Shown: piece after piece, positions 14,066 to 24,624 of the stretch
Numbering within the stretch: position 1 is the first letter of the stretch
Layout: each line of letters begins with the position of its first letter
Source: Tenrec ecaudatus
Lineage: Eukaryota; Chordata; Mammalia; Afrosoricida; Tenrecidae
Length of the DNA stretch: 64,000 nucleotides
Direction of reading: 5' to 3'
Assembly (NCBI RefSeq): GCF_050624435.1
Contig: NC_134546.1
Span: 18,065,001-18,129,000 of the forward strand
Notes under the pieces: generated by a model
What the model was told of the DNA's origin: nothing
Database searches by the model: none
What the model saw: only the letters and a program-made list of their open reading frames with translations
Translations under genes and position numbers: made by a program

Positions 14066-14760
14066 ATGGCATGGTATTTGGCAAATAGATCTCAAAATGG
14101 GATGTATAGCTAAAGCAGTACTAAAGAGAAAGTCTGTAGACATAAAGCCTTATATTTAAAGGCTAAAAATTAGTACATGGAAGTCCCAACCTAAGAAGTT
14201 AGGAAGAAACAGACCAAAGACATCTGAATACAAAGTAGATAAATGGTTGAGCTCTGCGAGTACCCGGGCGGCCCCCCCAGCCGGTTCCCCCCGGGGCTCC
14301 CCACCATGCTGAGCAGAGAGCCCAACAGCACACAGGACCGGTCGCACAGCTGGGGCAGCCGCGGGACAGAGCCCCCTCCAACACCCTCCCCAGGAAATTG
14401 TTGCGCCGTGTATGTACAGTTTCGGAGGCCCCCCCCCTTGGGCGTGGTTTATTTATGTGTTAGATTCCAAACACTGCTCCCGCCTCCCTTCATGCAAGCA
14501 ACTCAAAAGTATTTAAAATAAAGTTTACATGATAGCTAAAAAAAAAACAAAAAGTAGATAAATGGGACCTCAAAAAAAATTAAACGTGTGTCCTTGAAAA
14601 GACTCTATTAAAGAAGAAATCGACTGATTGGGGGGAACTTTGTAGACAATTGTTCTGATCAAGCTCTAAGCTCTGGACTCTAGAAAGAACAGCGCAACAA
14701 CAAAAAGACAAGGAATTCAGTCACCAATGGGCAAGGGGCAGGAGCAGAGTCTTCAAGGGC
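14066..14760 (+). mobile_element. Ancient L1 ORF2 fragment
   Basis: The blocks 'gctaaagcagtactaaagag' and 'ggactctagaaagaacagcg' resemble L1 ORF2. It is split by the retrocopy at 14247-14550. Confidence 0.6.
14247..14550 (+). pseudogene. Processed retrocopy of an unidentified mRNA 3' end
   Basis: A GC-rich insert sits in AT-rich L1 DNA. It is flanked by identical 15-base repeats, 'aaagtagataaatgg', at 14232-14246 and 14551-14565. It ends with AATAAA (14517-14522) and an A-rich tail from about 14538. These are the marks of LINE-driven retroposition of a polyadenylated mRNA, 5'-truncated. I do not recognise the parent gene, and the longest frame in it (from 14243) is not a protein I know, so it is likely a 3' UTR. 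Confidence 0.8.
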
Positions 14761-14789
14761 CATCCCTGTGTGGGAGCCATTAGGTTTAT

Positions 14790-14835
14790 TGGGGAGTTGG
14801 GGTGTTTTGTTTTTTTGTGGTTGTTGTTGTTTTTT
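14790..14835 (-). mobile_element. Very short retroposed tail
   Basis: About 46 bases, mostly a T-rich run with GTT repeats, lie between two copies of 'gagccattaggttt' at 14776-14789 and 14836-14849. This looks like a heavily 5'-truncated retroposon, perhaps only a SINE or RTE tail, on the minus strand. Confidence 0.6.
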
Positions 14836-14849
14836 GAGCCATTAGGTTT

Positions 14850-15085
14850 TAAGATGGCTTGTTAGGGCCATAACAGAGGAATGCCCATCCTATCATAGGC
14901 CTGGCTTTCAGAGGGACTTCTTACATGGTATAATGCTCCACTGGTATCGTCTTGACAGTCTTCCTCGGTTTTGCACTTGTCCTTGAAAATTATGTTCTTG
15001 GCCTTGAACTCTGTCCCATGAAAATTACTGTCATTCTCCTCTTCCCGGTCTTGTCCATCCCTCACATTCAGTGTTTGTATTAAGC
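14850..15085. other. Unassigned stretch
   Basis: A minus-strand frame of 67 codons occurs at 14862-15065, but I recognise neither the protein nor a repeat. Confidence 0.3.
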
Positions 15086-15089
15086 AGAG

Positions 15090-15250
15090 AACAGAGCTTT
15101 GGAACTAGCCAGACCTGGGTCCAAATCCCAGCCACCATTGACTGTCCCTGTGAACTTGGGCAAGTCAATGATCTTCACTACACTTCAGTTACATGATCTG
15201 CATCACAGAGGTAATATTTACCTCACAGAGTTAGAGCAAATGGATAGTGA
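15090..15250 (+). repeat. MIR SINE
   Basis: A well-kept MIR: 'agacctgggtccaaatccca', then 'gaacttgggcaagtcaatga', then 'aggtaatatttacctcacag'. Confidence 0.85.
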
Positions 15251-15317
15251 ATTACTTCTTGCACCACTAAGACAGTCACTAGTCTCAGTTGCCCTTGCTT
15301 TGGGTGTTTATAAGTAC

Positions 15318-15765
15318 TGTGGTAGTTACATAATCTAGTGTCAATTTGGGACTTGAGAGGATTAAGAGTGAGGGGGTGGAGTCTAGTCTGTCAATCGGGT
15401 CATAGCCAGTGAGGCCTCTGTGTGGGCATGGCCTTCTCCTAAGGATTCTGGGAACTCCTGTCTTCCTCCTTGGAGGCGGGAGATGCTCTCTTTCTCTTCT
15501 CACCCCCTTGGAGATGCTCTACAAGGCAGATGGCACTCAAGGCCCTGGAGCTGGAGAAGCCACATGGACCTACCCTGATGCAGTCCTGGGTGCTGGAGAT
15601 TCCATATGGAGACCCCTGACACCACTGAGATGCTTACAACACCACTGGATTCACAAGACTTCCCACCCACTGGGCCTGTGATCTCCCTGTCAATGCATGT
15701 GTTTTGTGAGTCTGAAGAGGATTTTATAGATTGGTATCGGTCATATGGGCTAATACCGGACTGCT
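15318..15765 (+). mobile_element. LTR-like repeat, family A, copy 2
   Basis: Begins TGTGGTAGTTACATAATC, the mirror image of the end of copy 1, and carries the shared block 'ggagacccctg'. It is cut short by SINE-like sequence at about 15766. Confidence 0.55.
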
Positions 15766-15935
15766 GTGGTGCTCTGTTGAATCCTGATTCACAGGGACCC
15801 TACACAGCAGAGTGGAAAACGCTCTCTGGGGACAGAGCGCCAGGTCTCCTCTCTCGTGGGGCTGCTGGGCCTGTCCCAGCTGCAGACCTTTCAGTTGGTG
15901 GTCTGCCATTGAACCATTGTGCAATCAGGTCGTAG
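15766..15935 (-). repeat. Decayed SINE-like sequence
   Basis: Weak resemblance to an inverted AfroSINE: 'attcacagggaccctacaca' near the start and 'ggtctgccattgaaccattg' near the end. Confidence 0.4.
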
Positions 15936-16164
15936 ATGGACTTGCTTGTGGGCTTTTAATGTCTTTTAAATAATACTCCTTTCAGTCATGCTTCCCACGG
16001 CGCCATTTTTAGTACTGGTAGCCCACCTCCATTGTTTAAAGAAAGTCAGCTGACGGGAGTGGGGATGATGCGATCTGTTCACACTTACACCTTTCTCAGC
16101 ATTTACAGAAGTATTTGTAAGTAACAGAAATAAAGGCATAACTGAGCCGAAAAACCAGCGGTCG

Positions 16165-16345
16165 CCGTGTTGATGCCAGCCCACATATGTCAGAGGAGAA
16201 CTGGACTCCCTATGGGTTTCAAAGACTGTTTTGTTGATATTTCTCAGAATTGATCTCCAGTCTGTGTTGAGGTGTCTCGGGGTGCACTTGAACCCCTAAC
16301 CTTTTGGTTAGCTATCAAGTGTGCTACTCATGTGGACACACGCAC
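16165..16345 (-). repeat. AfroSINE-type SINE, diverged
   Basis: An inverted copy with 'actccctatgggtttcaaag' and 'cccctaaccttttggttagc'. Confidence 0.7.
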
Positions 16346-16349
16346 CCGG

Positions 16350-17280
16350 GAGACTCCTAGCTCCTGCACTTCTACCTGCCACATAAACAGGTTCCGAAAC
16401 AGTTCCTATAACTATAATGGGCATCAGTGACCACATGAAAGTCACTGCGACTGTTCATGTAGACTGAGCGCCCCAATGATTGTGATCAAGTCATGGACAC
16501 ACGCGCCCACTCATGTGCCCAGGGACTCTCTGGCTTTGGATTTCTTCAAGAGGCCCAGCCTTCTGGTCGGACTGCTGATGGAACCCCTTTCCCAGCACTA
16601 TCTGATGTCTCCGAGCTTGGAGAGCTTCCTTGGGGCTCCATCCTCCCTCCTTGGAGGGGTTGAGAGTTGGCCTCGCAGCCCATCCTTCCTGAGCCTCCCA
16701 GAGGTTTTAGGATGTTGCAGGGACAATGAGGTTGTCTTGTGCACTGTCCCACCGGGGGCAGCCTTTCTTCCCTGGCACCCCTGTCCAACAGCGGCCTGTC
16801 GTTCTCTGCTTCTTCTGTGTTTCCCAGAGACCAGGGGGGGCTTGTTTCCCCCTCTGGCTCAGGTTCAAGGTTGAGGAAGTCCGTCTTTTGACCGGGTTCA
16901 GCCCCTTTCCTGTAACCCATCTGGCACCCCGTGACTCCAGCCCACCCTGGACAAGGGGGGTGGCGGTGGCTCTGCAGCCACGGGAGTCCCACTCCTGGGT
17001 GACAGCCAGGTCAGCCTCTTCCCCCGCCCCAACCCTGGGCCACTCCACCTGTCAAAGGAGCGAGTGACTAGGGGCAGCCTCCTCTCAGAGGTGGTTGGAA
17101 AACATGCCTGGGGCACGATGACACCCGTCACCCAACCCGGCCTGAGAGCTGGGCGGGGGTGGGGGCAGCGTCGCTTTCCAGCCCCTTCCTCTGCCTGCTC
17201 CCACAGAGAAGCTGTTTCCAAGAGCTACCCAGAGGTAGAGGCACCAAGCCCCAGGCCAAGGCGCCACCGGGTGCAGCTTT
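16350..17280. other. Unique GC-rich stretch left of the CpG island
   Basis: There is no repeat or gene that I recognise. Several 100-150 codon frames occur on both strands, but they overlap each other and look like GC-driven chance. Confidence 0.4.
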
Positions 17281-17748
17281 GAGCACGGGACCCCAAGCCG
17301 GGAGGCCGCAGCGCATCCCCTGCATCCCCCCCCCCCCCGCGGCGCCTGGTTGTGATGCGCTTGGAGCCCCACCCCCCACCCCACCCCGAGGTCCCTAGCA
17401 TCTTGCAGCCCGTGCCCGCCCCTCCCTCCAGGCCACCCCCTCCTCCCCGGCCCGCCCACCCAGATGGGGCTCCGACCCACCTGCTGCGGCGTCGCTGCTG
17501 AGCTGGGGGGCTGGCTTCGTGGTCACCGGAGGCTGCTGCGCCGCCGCCCGCGTCTCGGCTCCCCGCCGCCGGGCCCTCCCCCCGGGCCGCTCCACGTGGC
17601 CGCTCCACGTCGCCCTCCCTCCGGGCTGGAGCCACCGCCCTGGCTCGGACAGAGTCCCCAGCAGGGCCGCCGCCCCACCGTGCCCTGCCTGCCCCGGCCT
17701 CCGCAGCCTGCTGCTGCCGGGTGTGTGCCAGCCAGAGATCCGGGCCGT
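17280..17748 (-). promoter_or_regulatory. CGREF1: CpG island, probable CGREF1 promoter and first exon
   Basis: CpG-dense sequence, strongest at 17520-17720, with no coding exon. CGREF1 is on the minus strand, its coding start is at 6194, and its human gene is long with an upstream noncoding exon, as I recall. A good minus-strand donor, CAG|GTGGGT, has its GT at 17480-17479, so an exon could end at 17481. The link to CGREF1 is inference. An unannotated noncoding transcript is the alternative. Confidence 0.5.
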
Positions 17749-17756
17749 GTGCGCGC

Positions 17757-17799
<43 letters not shown>

Positions 17800-17817
17800 C
17801 GTGTGTGTGTGTGTGTC
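17749..17817 (+). repeat. (GT)n microsatellite
   Basis: Nearly pure GT dinucleotides, interrupted by a few GC units. It borders the CpG island. Confidence 0.95.
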
Positions 17818-17819
17818 AG

Positions 17820-18415
17820 GGGAGAGAGATACAGGGAGGTACACCGTGAGGCTGCTGTGTAGGAGAGGCCACCTTCACTGTGGTTGATGACTGTCCGTAC
17901 ACCCCTGACTCTGAGACCAATCCCGGGGATGGATTGTAACTTCAGTGACTTGACTGGTGGCTGTGTTGGGGTGTCAGAGCCACAGTAGGGGGGTGTACAG
18001 TGACTCTACCCAGTGGGTTTCTTCTTGCTTGGATCCACTCTTAGTGCTCCCGGCAGCACCAGTCAGGAAGTTAAACCATGGCCCAACCTGCCAGCTAGCC
18101 CTCTTCAAAGGGTGGCCCAGCAAGGATGTCACTTGGATCCAAGCCCGGATGTTATCTTTCATTTTCCTCTCCTTCTTAAGTTTTACTGTAATTGTTACTG
18201 GGCTGGTGCTCTGAGTTCCAAGCCTCTCCACTCTGGTTCTTGACCTGCTCCCAAGAAAGACTTCAGGTGAGGCACAAAATTCAGGTCAGAGTCAGAGAGA
18301 AAAGGTTTGAACAGAAAGAATGAGTTTATTGAAGGGGGATGCTTTGGGAAAGAAATCCAAAGGACCCTTAGCTAGTCTCAAAGGGCAGCCAAGGTGTTTT
18401 CAGTTGCCTCACACG
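17820..18415. other. Unassigned stretch
   Basis: I see no gene. The 3' part ('gaatgagtttattgaagg' at about 18320) has the feel of an old retroelement, but I cannot place it. Confidence 0.35.
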
Positions 18416-18419
18416 CATG

Positions 18420-18855
18420 TGCTAGTTGGACATTGCACAGGAAATTTGGACATTGCACAGGAAAACTGAAGAAGAGTCAATGCATTTGAACTACGGTGTG
18501 GAGGGCAGATAGTGAAAGACTGTAGACTGTACAAGAACTCATCAGTCTGTCTTGGAAGAATACAGCCAGAAGACTCCTTAGAAGCATGATTGGCCAGACT
18601 CTGTCTCACATATTCTGGGCATGTACGAGAGACCAGGCCCTTGAGCAGGCCATCCAGCTCGGTCAAGCAGAGGAGTGGCAGAAAAGAAAGCGACCTTCCA
18701 GGAGATGGATGGACGGACACCGTGGCGGCCACAGGGGTCTGAAACGTAACCACCCTGGTGAGGACGGCGCAGGACTGGGCGGCGTTTTGTTCTGTTGTAC
18801 ACAGGGGTGCTATGGGTCCGAATCAGTCAGTCTGCACCTAACAATGACAACAGTG
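18420..18855 (+). mobile_element. RTE/BovB-type LINE, 3' end
   Basis: Plus-strand 3' end with 'ctgtcttggaagaatacagc', 'ggacggacaccgtggcggcc' and the final 'cacctaacaatgacaacag'. Near its start a 20-base piece ('ttggacattgcacaggaaa') is duplicated in tandem at about 18426-18465. Confidence 0.8.
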
Positions 18856-18859
18856 ACAT

Positions 18860-19570
18860 ATCCGGCATGGCACTGTGGGCTGGAGAGTGTGCAATGATGT
18901 GTCTGACTGTGCAGATGTGTGAGTTACAGGTTCCTGACATGTGTGTCAAGGGTGTCTAGGCGAATGCTTTCTGAGTGGTCTGTCAAGCCCCAGCCTGCTG
19001 AGCTGTGACTACTGGTTCCCAGTGAAGGTGTCACCAGGTGGCTGTAGCCACGCACCTCAGGAGTGTCTCCATGAAGAAAGGGCAGTGGGGGGGGGGGAGG
19101 GGAGTCTGAGCAACATAATCACCAAATGTAGCAGCCCTAGGCCAGCACGGAATGTCACAATGTTGCTGCACGTGGTTGAAGCTGCTTTGTGGTCAAAGCG
19201 GAGTGTCACTTACTGTTGTCACAATGTCCAATCCCTTCACTTGGCCTCAGAACCACAGCCTTGTCCACTGGCCCAGGGATTTCATTCTTTGAATGACTTC
19301 TTTCCAGAATTTTCCATTTCTCCCTCTCCACCAGTTTCTTCCCCTTAGCAACCACCACAGTGACAAACCCACTCTCATAAAAGTCTTTCCTGTTATTAGA
19401 CCAATACACTAAACTACTGGTCCGTTTTAAGGACGGACTAAACTATTGGTCCTGTGGTTGACACGGCTGACCCATGGCCTCCTCAGGGCACCATATCCAT
19501 TGGTTAGGGCAACATCCTTCCTCCTGCTCTAGCCATTTCTCACTTTCCTTCTGTTTATGTGGCTTCTAGC
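18860..19570. other. Unassigned stretch
   Basis: No gene or clear repeat is seen. It contains a G-rich run at about 19088-19102. Confidence 0.35.
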
Positions 19571-19574
19571 ACCA

Positions 19575-19785
19575 TGTGGGAGCCCTGGTCTTGGTGTAGT
19601 TGTGCATTGTTGTGCTAATCTCAAGGTCAACAGTTCAAAACCACCAGCCACTCTGCGGGAGAGAGGTGAAGCTTGCTAACCCCATTGAGAGTTAGTCTCG
19701 GAAATGCACAGGAGCAATTCTGCTCTGTATCAAAGGGTCGCTATGAGTCCCAATAGACTCAATAGCAGTGAGTGAGCAAGCGCCA
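19575..19785 (+). repeat. AfroSINE-type SINE
   Basis: A nearly full copy from 'gtgggagccctggtcttggt' to 'agggtcgctatgagtcccaa'. Confidence 0.85.
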
Positions 19786-20034
19786 TCTAAATGCTGATGT
19801 CTGTTAAACTCTCCAAACCCCAGACCACTTCGGGACTTGAACTTCCTACCAGCACCCCAGTTTCCATGTGCTTGAGTCTGAGTGCAGATCTTTCTCCTCA
19901 AACCTCACCCTTCCTTACATTCCCCTGGCTCAGAGGCGCTGCCATCCATCCCTGCATCTGAGCAGTCAGAAGCCTGGGGCCGTCCCCTCCAACCTATTAT
20001 TACCCAGTGCTTATTGATCCTGCCTCTCCGTTTT

Positions 20035-20225
20035 CCCTCTTCCTTTTTCTAAATTTTATTGGTTGTGTTGTTCTTATTGAGAAGAGCCACAGCAAAATAA
20101 ATAAATAAAAGAGAATAGACAGCGAAACACAGACCAATTCAAAAGTTTGACAGGGACCATTCAACAACCTTGATTCTAGTTTGGGAGTGGTCCGTCCCTC
20201 CCTTCTCACTCTCCACGAACATCAA
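20035..20225 (-). mobile_element. L1-like 3' end
   Basis: Opens 'aaattttattggttgtgttg', an inverted AATAAA-type end, and resembles the other minus-strand L1-like ends in this window. Confidence 0.45.
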
Positions 20226-20299
20226 CGCCCTGCCCCCTAGGGTCACATCTAATCTCTCCAGTTGCTGTTGTTGGTTTGATTCCATCTATAACAACATAA

Positions 20300-20400
20300 T
20301 GCTCAGATGGACTCACAGCAGGCTGCAACAATGAGCGCAAACATCAGCACAATGGGGAGGATGATGCAGGACTGGGCAGCACCTAACAATAACCAACTAA
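20300..20400 (+). mobile_element. RTE LINE tail, internally deleted
   Basis: Blocks 'gactcacagcaggctgcaac', 'gatgatgcaggactgggcag' and 'cacctaacaataacc' follow the order of the RTE 3' end, with a gap before the last one. Confidence 0.6.
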
Positions 20401-20640
20401 GAACCAGTCTGTTCCTGTGCTTATCTGTGGTTATCGATTGGTCAGGAACCAACCTAAACAGCTCCGAGGAGCGCAGCTTGTTTACTGGAAAACACTGGAG
20501 GATGAGCTGTGTTGCTTATAGGTCATGAGATTCAAGTGAAAACGATCAGGCAACGTGTGACTTATTTTCCTATTTATGTGATAATCCTTTCTTATGTGTT
20601 TAGTATCATTAATAAAGCTCATATACTTGCTCTGAAAAAG

Positions 20641-21012
20641 AAAAAGGGCCAACATGGACAGTAGAGATACAAGGAGGATTAGGGAAGGGTGGGGGGAGAA
20701 AGGGAAAATTGATCACAAGGATCAACCTAGAACCCCCTCCCAGGGGGACAAACAACGGAAAAGTGGGTGAGGAGTGACGGAGGATGATGTAAGATATGAA
20801 AATAATAATCTACACCTTATCAAGGGTTTGTAAGGGACGGCAGGTGGGGGGGGGAGGCAGACGAAATGGGGAGCTGATATTAGGGGCTCAAGTGGGAAGA
20901 GAATGCTTTGAAAATGATGATGGCAGCATATGTGCAAATATGCTTGACCCACTGGATGAATGTACGGATTGTGATAAGAGATGTAAGAGCCCCCAATTAA
21001 AGTATTTAATAA
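20641..21012 (+). mobile_element. Young L1-like LINE 3' end
   Basis: A common family in the window. A typical copy has 'gaaaatgatgatggcagcat', then 'tgcttgac', then 'ggattgtgataagag', then 'gagcccccaataaaatgattt' and an A-rich tail. The fixed end and AATAAA suggest 5'-truncated LINE copies, most likely L1. Confidence 0.65.
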
Positions 21013-21349
21013 TAACAATAATAAAAGGACATAATGCTCAAGATAGACTTTTCTTGGCTAAACTAAATGATTGATCAATTTTAAGATGACCTCAGGGGAG
21101 TGTATTTCAATTTCAGGTTTAAAGATGATTTCTAAGCAATGAGTGTTTACAATCTAGAGAACTGGAAATTCTCCTTCACATTTCCCCCTTTGGAGCAGGA
21201 TTCTTCTTTGATCAAAATGTTCGGTACTGGTAGTCAGAGACCGTTCAGCTCTTTGGGTCTCAGAACAATGGACCTGGCTGTTCATGGCGGCAGGTGGCCA
21301 CACATTCCAGGCCTCTTATTCTTCCTCCGTGGCTCCAGATGAAAAGTCA

Positions 21350-21510
21350 TCGTCCTCGAGCCCGTGCTGACTCTCAATGTGACCTATTGGGTAAAGTGGA
21401 ACTGTCCCTGTGGGTTTCTGAGACTAACTCTTTATCTTTCTCCTGTGGAGCAGCTGGGAGCTTCTGAATGTCTGACTTGGTGATTATAGAGACCAAGTGT
21501 CGTGCCTTGA
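21350..21510 (-). repeat. AfroSINE-type SINE
   Basis: An inverted copy with 'ggaactgtccctgtgggttt' and 'ctcctgtggagcagctggga'. Confidence 0.75.
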
Positions 21511-21679
21511 CCAGTCATGAGCAAAAGCTTTCAGGAAGTAAGCAAAGAAGAACTAGGAGGGAGAACAGAAATACTGAACATGTTTTTAGTCTGTTAACTG
21601 GGTGTCCCACAAGCAGCCTCAGCAGTGGCCATTGTTGTTGTAAACACATCACACAGCTGAAGGGTTACACTTAAGTTAC

Positions 21680-22015
21680 ACTCATCAGTTATACAGCTCT
21701 ACCCTCCCTCCATGTCCTTTTCGCCGTCACCATTAGCCTTTGTTGACCTCCCCTGGTAGTCGCTGCCTTGGTCTCTGTCCATTTGCCTTTTCTTGCCTTT
21801 TTAGATGAGTGAGGTCATACGGTATTCGTCCTTTTGTGGTTGGCTTCTTTCACCCAGCATAACGTCTTCAAGTTCCATCCCTCCTCCATCAAGACTTCAT
21901 TTCTCCCGCTGAGTGAGTAGCATGCCATTGGCACGTATGTGCCACATTATGTTTATCCATTCATCTGTTGATGGACATTGGGGCTGTTTCTACCTTTGGG
22001 CTATTGTGGAAGACT
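21680..22015 (+). mobile_element. Old L1 3' region
   Basis: The stretch 'tttatccattcatctgttga' then 'tggacattggggctgtttct' is characteristic of mammalian L1 3' UTRs. Confidence 0.75.
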
Positions 22016-22190
22016 TGAAGGCAGAGAGTCAAAAGCAGACGTGTGCACCAGTGGTCATTGTAGCAGAATTCCTGAATTGATTTTATTTTCCTTTTCTGCC
22101 CTTGAGAATAGACACAGCAGAACCTTCGCCATATCAATTTCGACATGTACAATTCAGTCACATAAATTTTAACAGATAGTTCCTGTTTCT

Positions 22191-22685
22191 TGTGCCAACT
22201 TGGCTGATAAGCACAGGTGGGGTTAATTGAAGAGTGGAGGAACAAATGGCTCGGTGAGCCTCGCCTTTTTAGTTCTCGGGTCTCTTGCTTTCTGATGGTC
22301 GGACCAGGGTGCAGCTGCCTTAGCCAGTTCCTGCTTCAGCTGGCAAGGCTCACTTCCTGTAAGATATCCCCAAGGAGAAGCCACATGGACTTACCCTGAT
22401 GCAGCCCTGGGTGCTGGAGCAGCCGTGTGGAGACCCCTGCCAGTGCTGAGATGCTTCCATGTTCACTAACTCGGCTTTCCTCCTGCAGTCGGCATCATTG
22501 TGTCTGTTTTGTGAGATGGAGGACTTTGTGGATTGGTGTTGGACATATGGGTTAATGTTGACTTGTTGGCTTGGGCAGCACTGGGTTGGGATGTTTTCTT
22601 GGTATGCACTTACGCTTTATATAAAACTCTTTCTTCTACACAAATTTCCGTGGATTTGTTTCTCTAAAGTTCCCAGACTAACACA
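22191..22685 (+). mobile_element. LTR-like repeat, family A, copy 3
   Basis: Opens 'tgtgccaacttggctgataa' and closes with 'tttgtttctct' and 'cagactaacaca'. The middle has the shared 'gtggagacccctgccagtgc' block. Confidence 0.6.
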
Positions 22686-22854
22686 ATAACCTTCAAGTTC
22701 TGTTACCATCTTACTCTCCTTTCTGACTGCTTCCTCCTTCATTCACATAAACTTCACCACTCTCTAAATTTCTTACATAATATTTCGAGTTGCCATGATC
22801 AATATAACCCCATACAGCTAGTTCTTATAAGAGCACAATGGTCAAGGCAAACAT

Positions 22855-23165
22855 TTTTCCTTTTTAAAACAAATATATTTTATTGTGTTTTGGTGAGAGT
22901 TTACATGGCAAATTAAGATCCCATTAAATAATTTCTATACATATTGTTCAATGATATTGGCTACATTTTTTCATTATATCAACATTATTTTTTTAAGTGG
23001 TTCCCTTGATATAGAATTCACAAATCATACACCTCTATGGTTAAATCGCTTTTTAAATGAGTTGTGTATACATCATCACAATCAGTTCCACTGTTTGCTC
23101 CCCAACTCTCTCTCCCTCTCCCTATCTCCATCCCCACCCCACCCCCACATTCTTTACTCATTAAG
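22855..23165 (-). mobile_element. L1-like 3' end, older subfamily
   Basis: Begins 'atattttattgtgttttggt' and resembles an elephant L1 3' end inverted, as I recall it. Confidence 0.5.
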
Positions 23166-23479
23166 TCATTGTTCAGTTTAAAGAAGACTTGAGGGGTGAT
23201 TTTTGGTTTAAGGTTTAAAGATTTTCTCAAGGCAATTGTTTCAGGGTTCATACAGCCTCATTGTCTCTTCTGCACTGTCTCTCTGCCTCCTCTCTTGAAG
23301 CTCTTTGCCCCTCTCCAAAGCTACCTATCCGCTCAGGCCAAGGAGCCTCACTCAGTGCCTGAAGGGCTATTAACCACCTCCCAATTGGCCTCTCTTTCCC
23401 TTCTGGTATTTCTTCAATCCATTCTCCAAGAAGTCTGAATGATTTTTCTAAAAGATGGCATCCATCCCTTCTTAAAACC

Positions 23480-23650
23480 CTTTAGGGAAGGAGGGAATAT
23501 AAAGGGGAGCTGATGTCAAGGAGTTCAAGAAGAAAGAAAATGTTTGAAACTGATTGTGGGAGCAATTGTACCACAGTGGTTGATGTGATTGAACTATGGG
23601 ATATAATGATATCTGGAAGAGTTCCCAATAAAATGATTTTAAAAATTTAA
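23480..23650 (+). mobile_element. L1-like 3' end, second subfamily
   Basis: Carries 'gctgatgtcaaggagttcaa', 'gtggttgatgtgattgaact' and 'agttcccaataaaatgattt', then an A-rich tail. A sister copy is at 51115-51290. Confidence 0.6.
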
Positions 23651-23827
23651 AAACAACAACAAAAATCCCTTTCATAGCTTTCCTGTGCCTTAGGATGAGT
23701 TCTAGCATTCTTTTTAAAAAAAATTTTAAGAAATAATTTATCTAGCATTCTTTCTGAAGATGCACATGACCTAGTAGTCTTGAAGCACTTCACCTGCTCT
23801 TTCGCCAGGCCAACTTTCTCTCAGTTC

Positions 23828-24418
23828 TATAATCTACTGTCAACTTGAGGAAGGTGTGGAGTCTAATCTGTCAATAAGGTCGCAGCTTGTTGACTCATGT
23901 GGAGGTGCAATGGAGATAAATAGCTCACTAGAGGCAGACACACTCTCTGTTGCACATTCCTGTTGACAAGCCACATGAAGCTATGCTGATGGAGCCAGAG
24001 CCCTGGAGCTGAAGGAGCCACATGGAGACCCCTGTTAGTGTTGAGATGCTTCCATCCACTGGCCCGTGATCTTCCTGTGTTCAGCATCATTGCATGTGTT
24101 GTGTGAGTCTGAAAGGAAATTTATAGATTGGTATTGAATATATGGACTAGGAGAGCAAATGTCTTTAGGATGATGGCAACAAATGTACAAATGTGCTTTA
24201 CAGAATTGATGTACGTATGGATTGTGATAAGAGTTGTATGAGCCCCCAATAAAATGATTTAAAAAAAAACAAAAACGGAATATATGGGTTAATATCGGAC
24301 ATGATCTGGGCTGGGTTGTTTTCTTAATGTACAATTACTCTTTGATATAAAGTTCTCTATCAAACACACATGAGTGTCTCTGGATTTGTTTGTTTTTCTA
24401 GTCAACTGGCCGAACACA
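23828..24418 (+). mobile_element. LTR-like repeat, family A, copy 4
   Basis: Opens 'taatctactgtcaacttgag' and ends near 'ccgaacaca'. It holds an inserted LINE end at 24146-24277, which makes it older than that insertion. Confidence 0.6.
24146..24277 (+). mobile_element. Young L1-like 3' end nested in LTR-like repeat
   Basis: Flanked by identical 10-base copies 'gaatatatgg' at 24136-24145 and 24278-24287. It ends 'gagcccccaataaaatgattt' plus A-rich tail. A clean 5'-truncated insertion. Confidence 0.8.
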
Positions 24419-24624
24419 GGTGTACCCCTTCATCTCCAGACCTTTGTGATGCTGTCTCCTCTCTTGAAACAATTCCCGCCACTTGCCTGGGAAACTCTTG
24501 TTCCTATTTTTGTTGTCCTGTCAACACACTGTCATTAAACGTTCTCTGAGGACCTCTTTCCCATGAGCACCCTCCTCAGAGCGCCTCCAGCAGTTTCTCT
24601 GACCTAATACTATCCTGCTGGGGC

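Noticed and set aside
17225-17844. Overlapping 130-150 codon frames in the CpG island
   Set aside because: They arise from GC content and the GT repeat (poly-TH and poly-VC runs); no protein is recognised.
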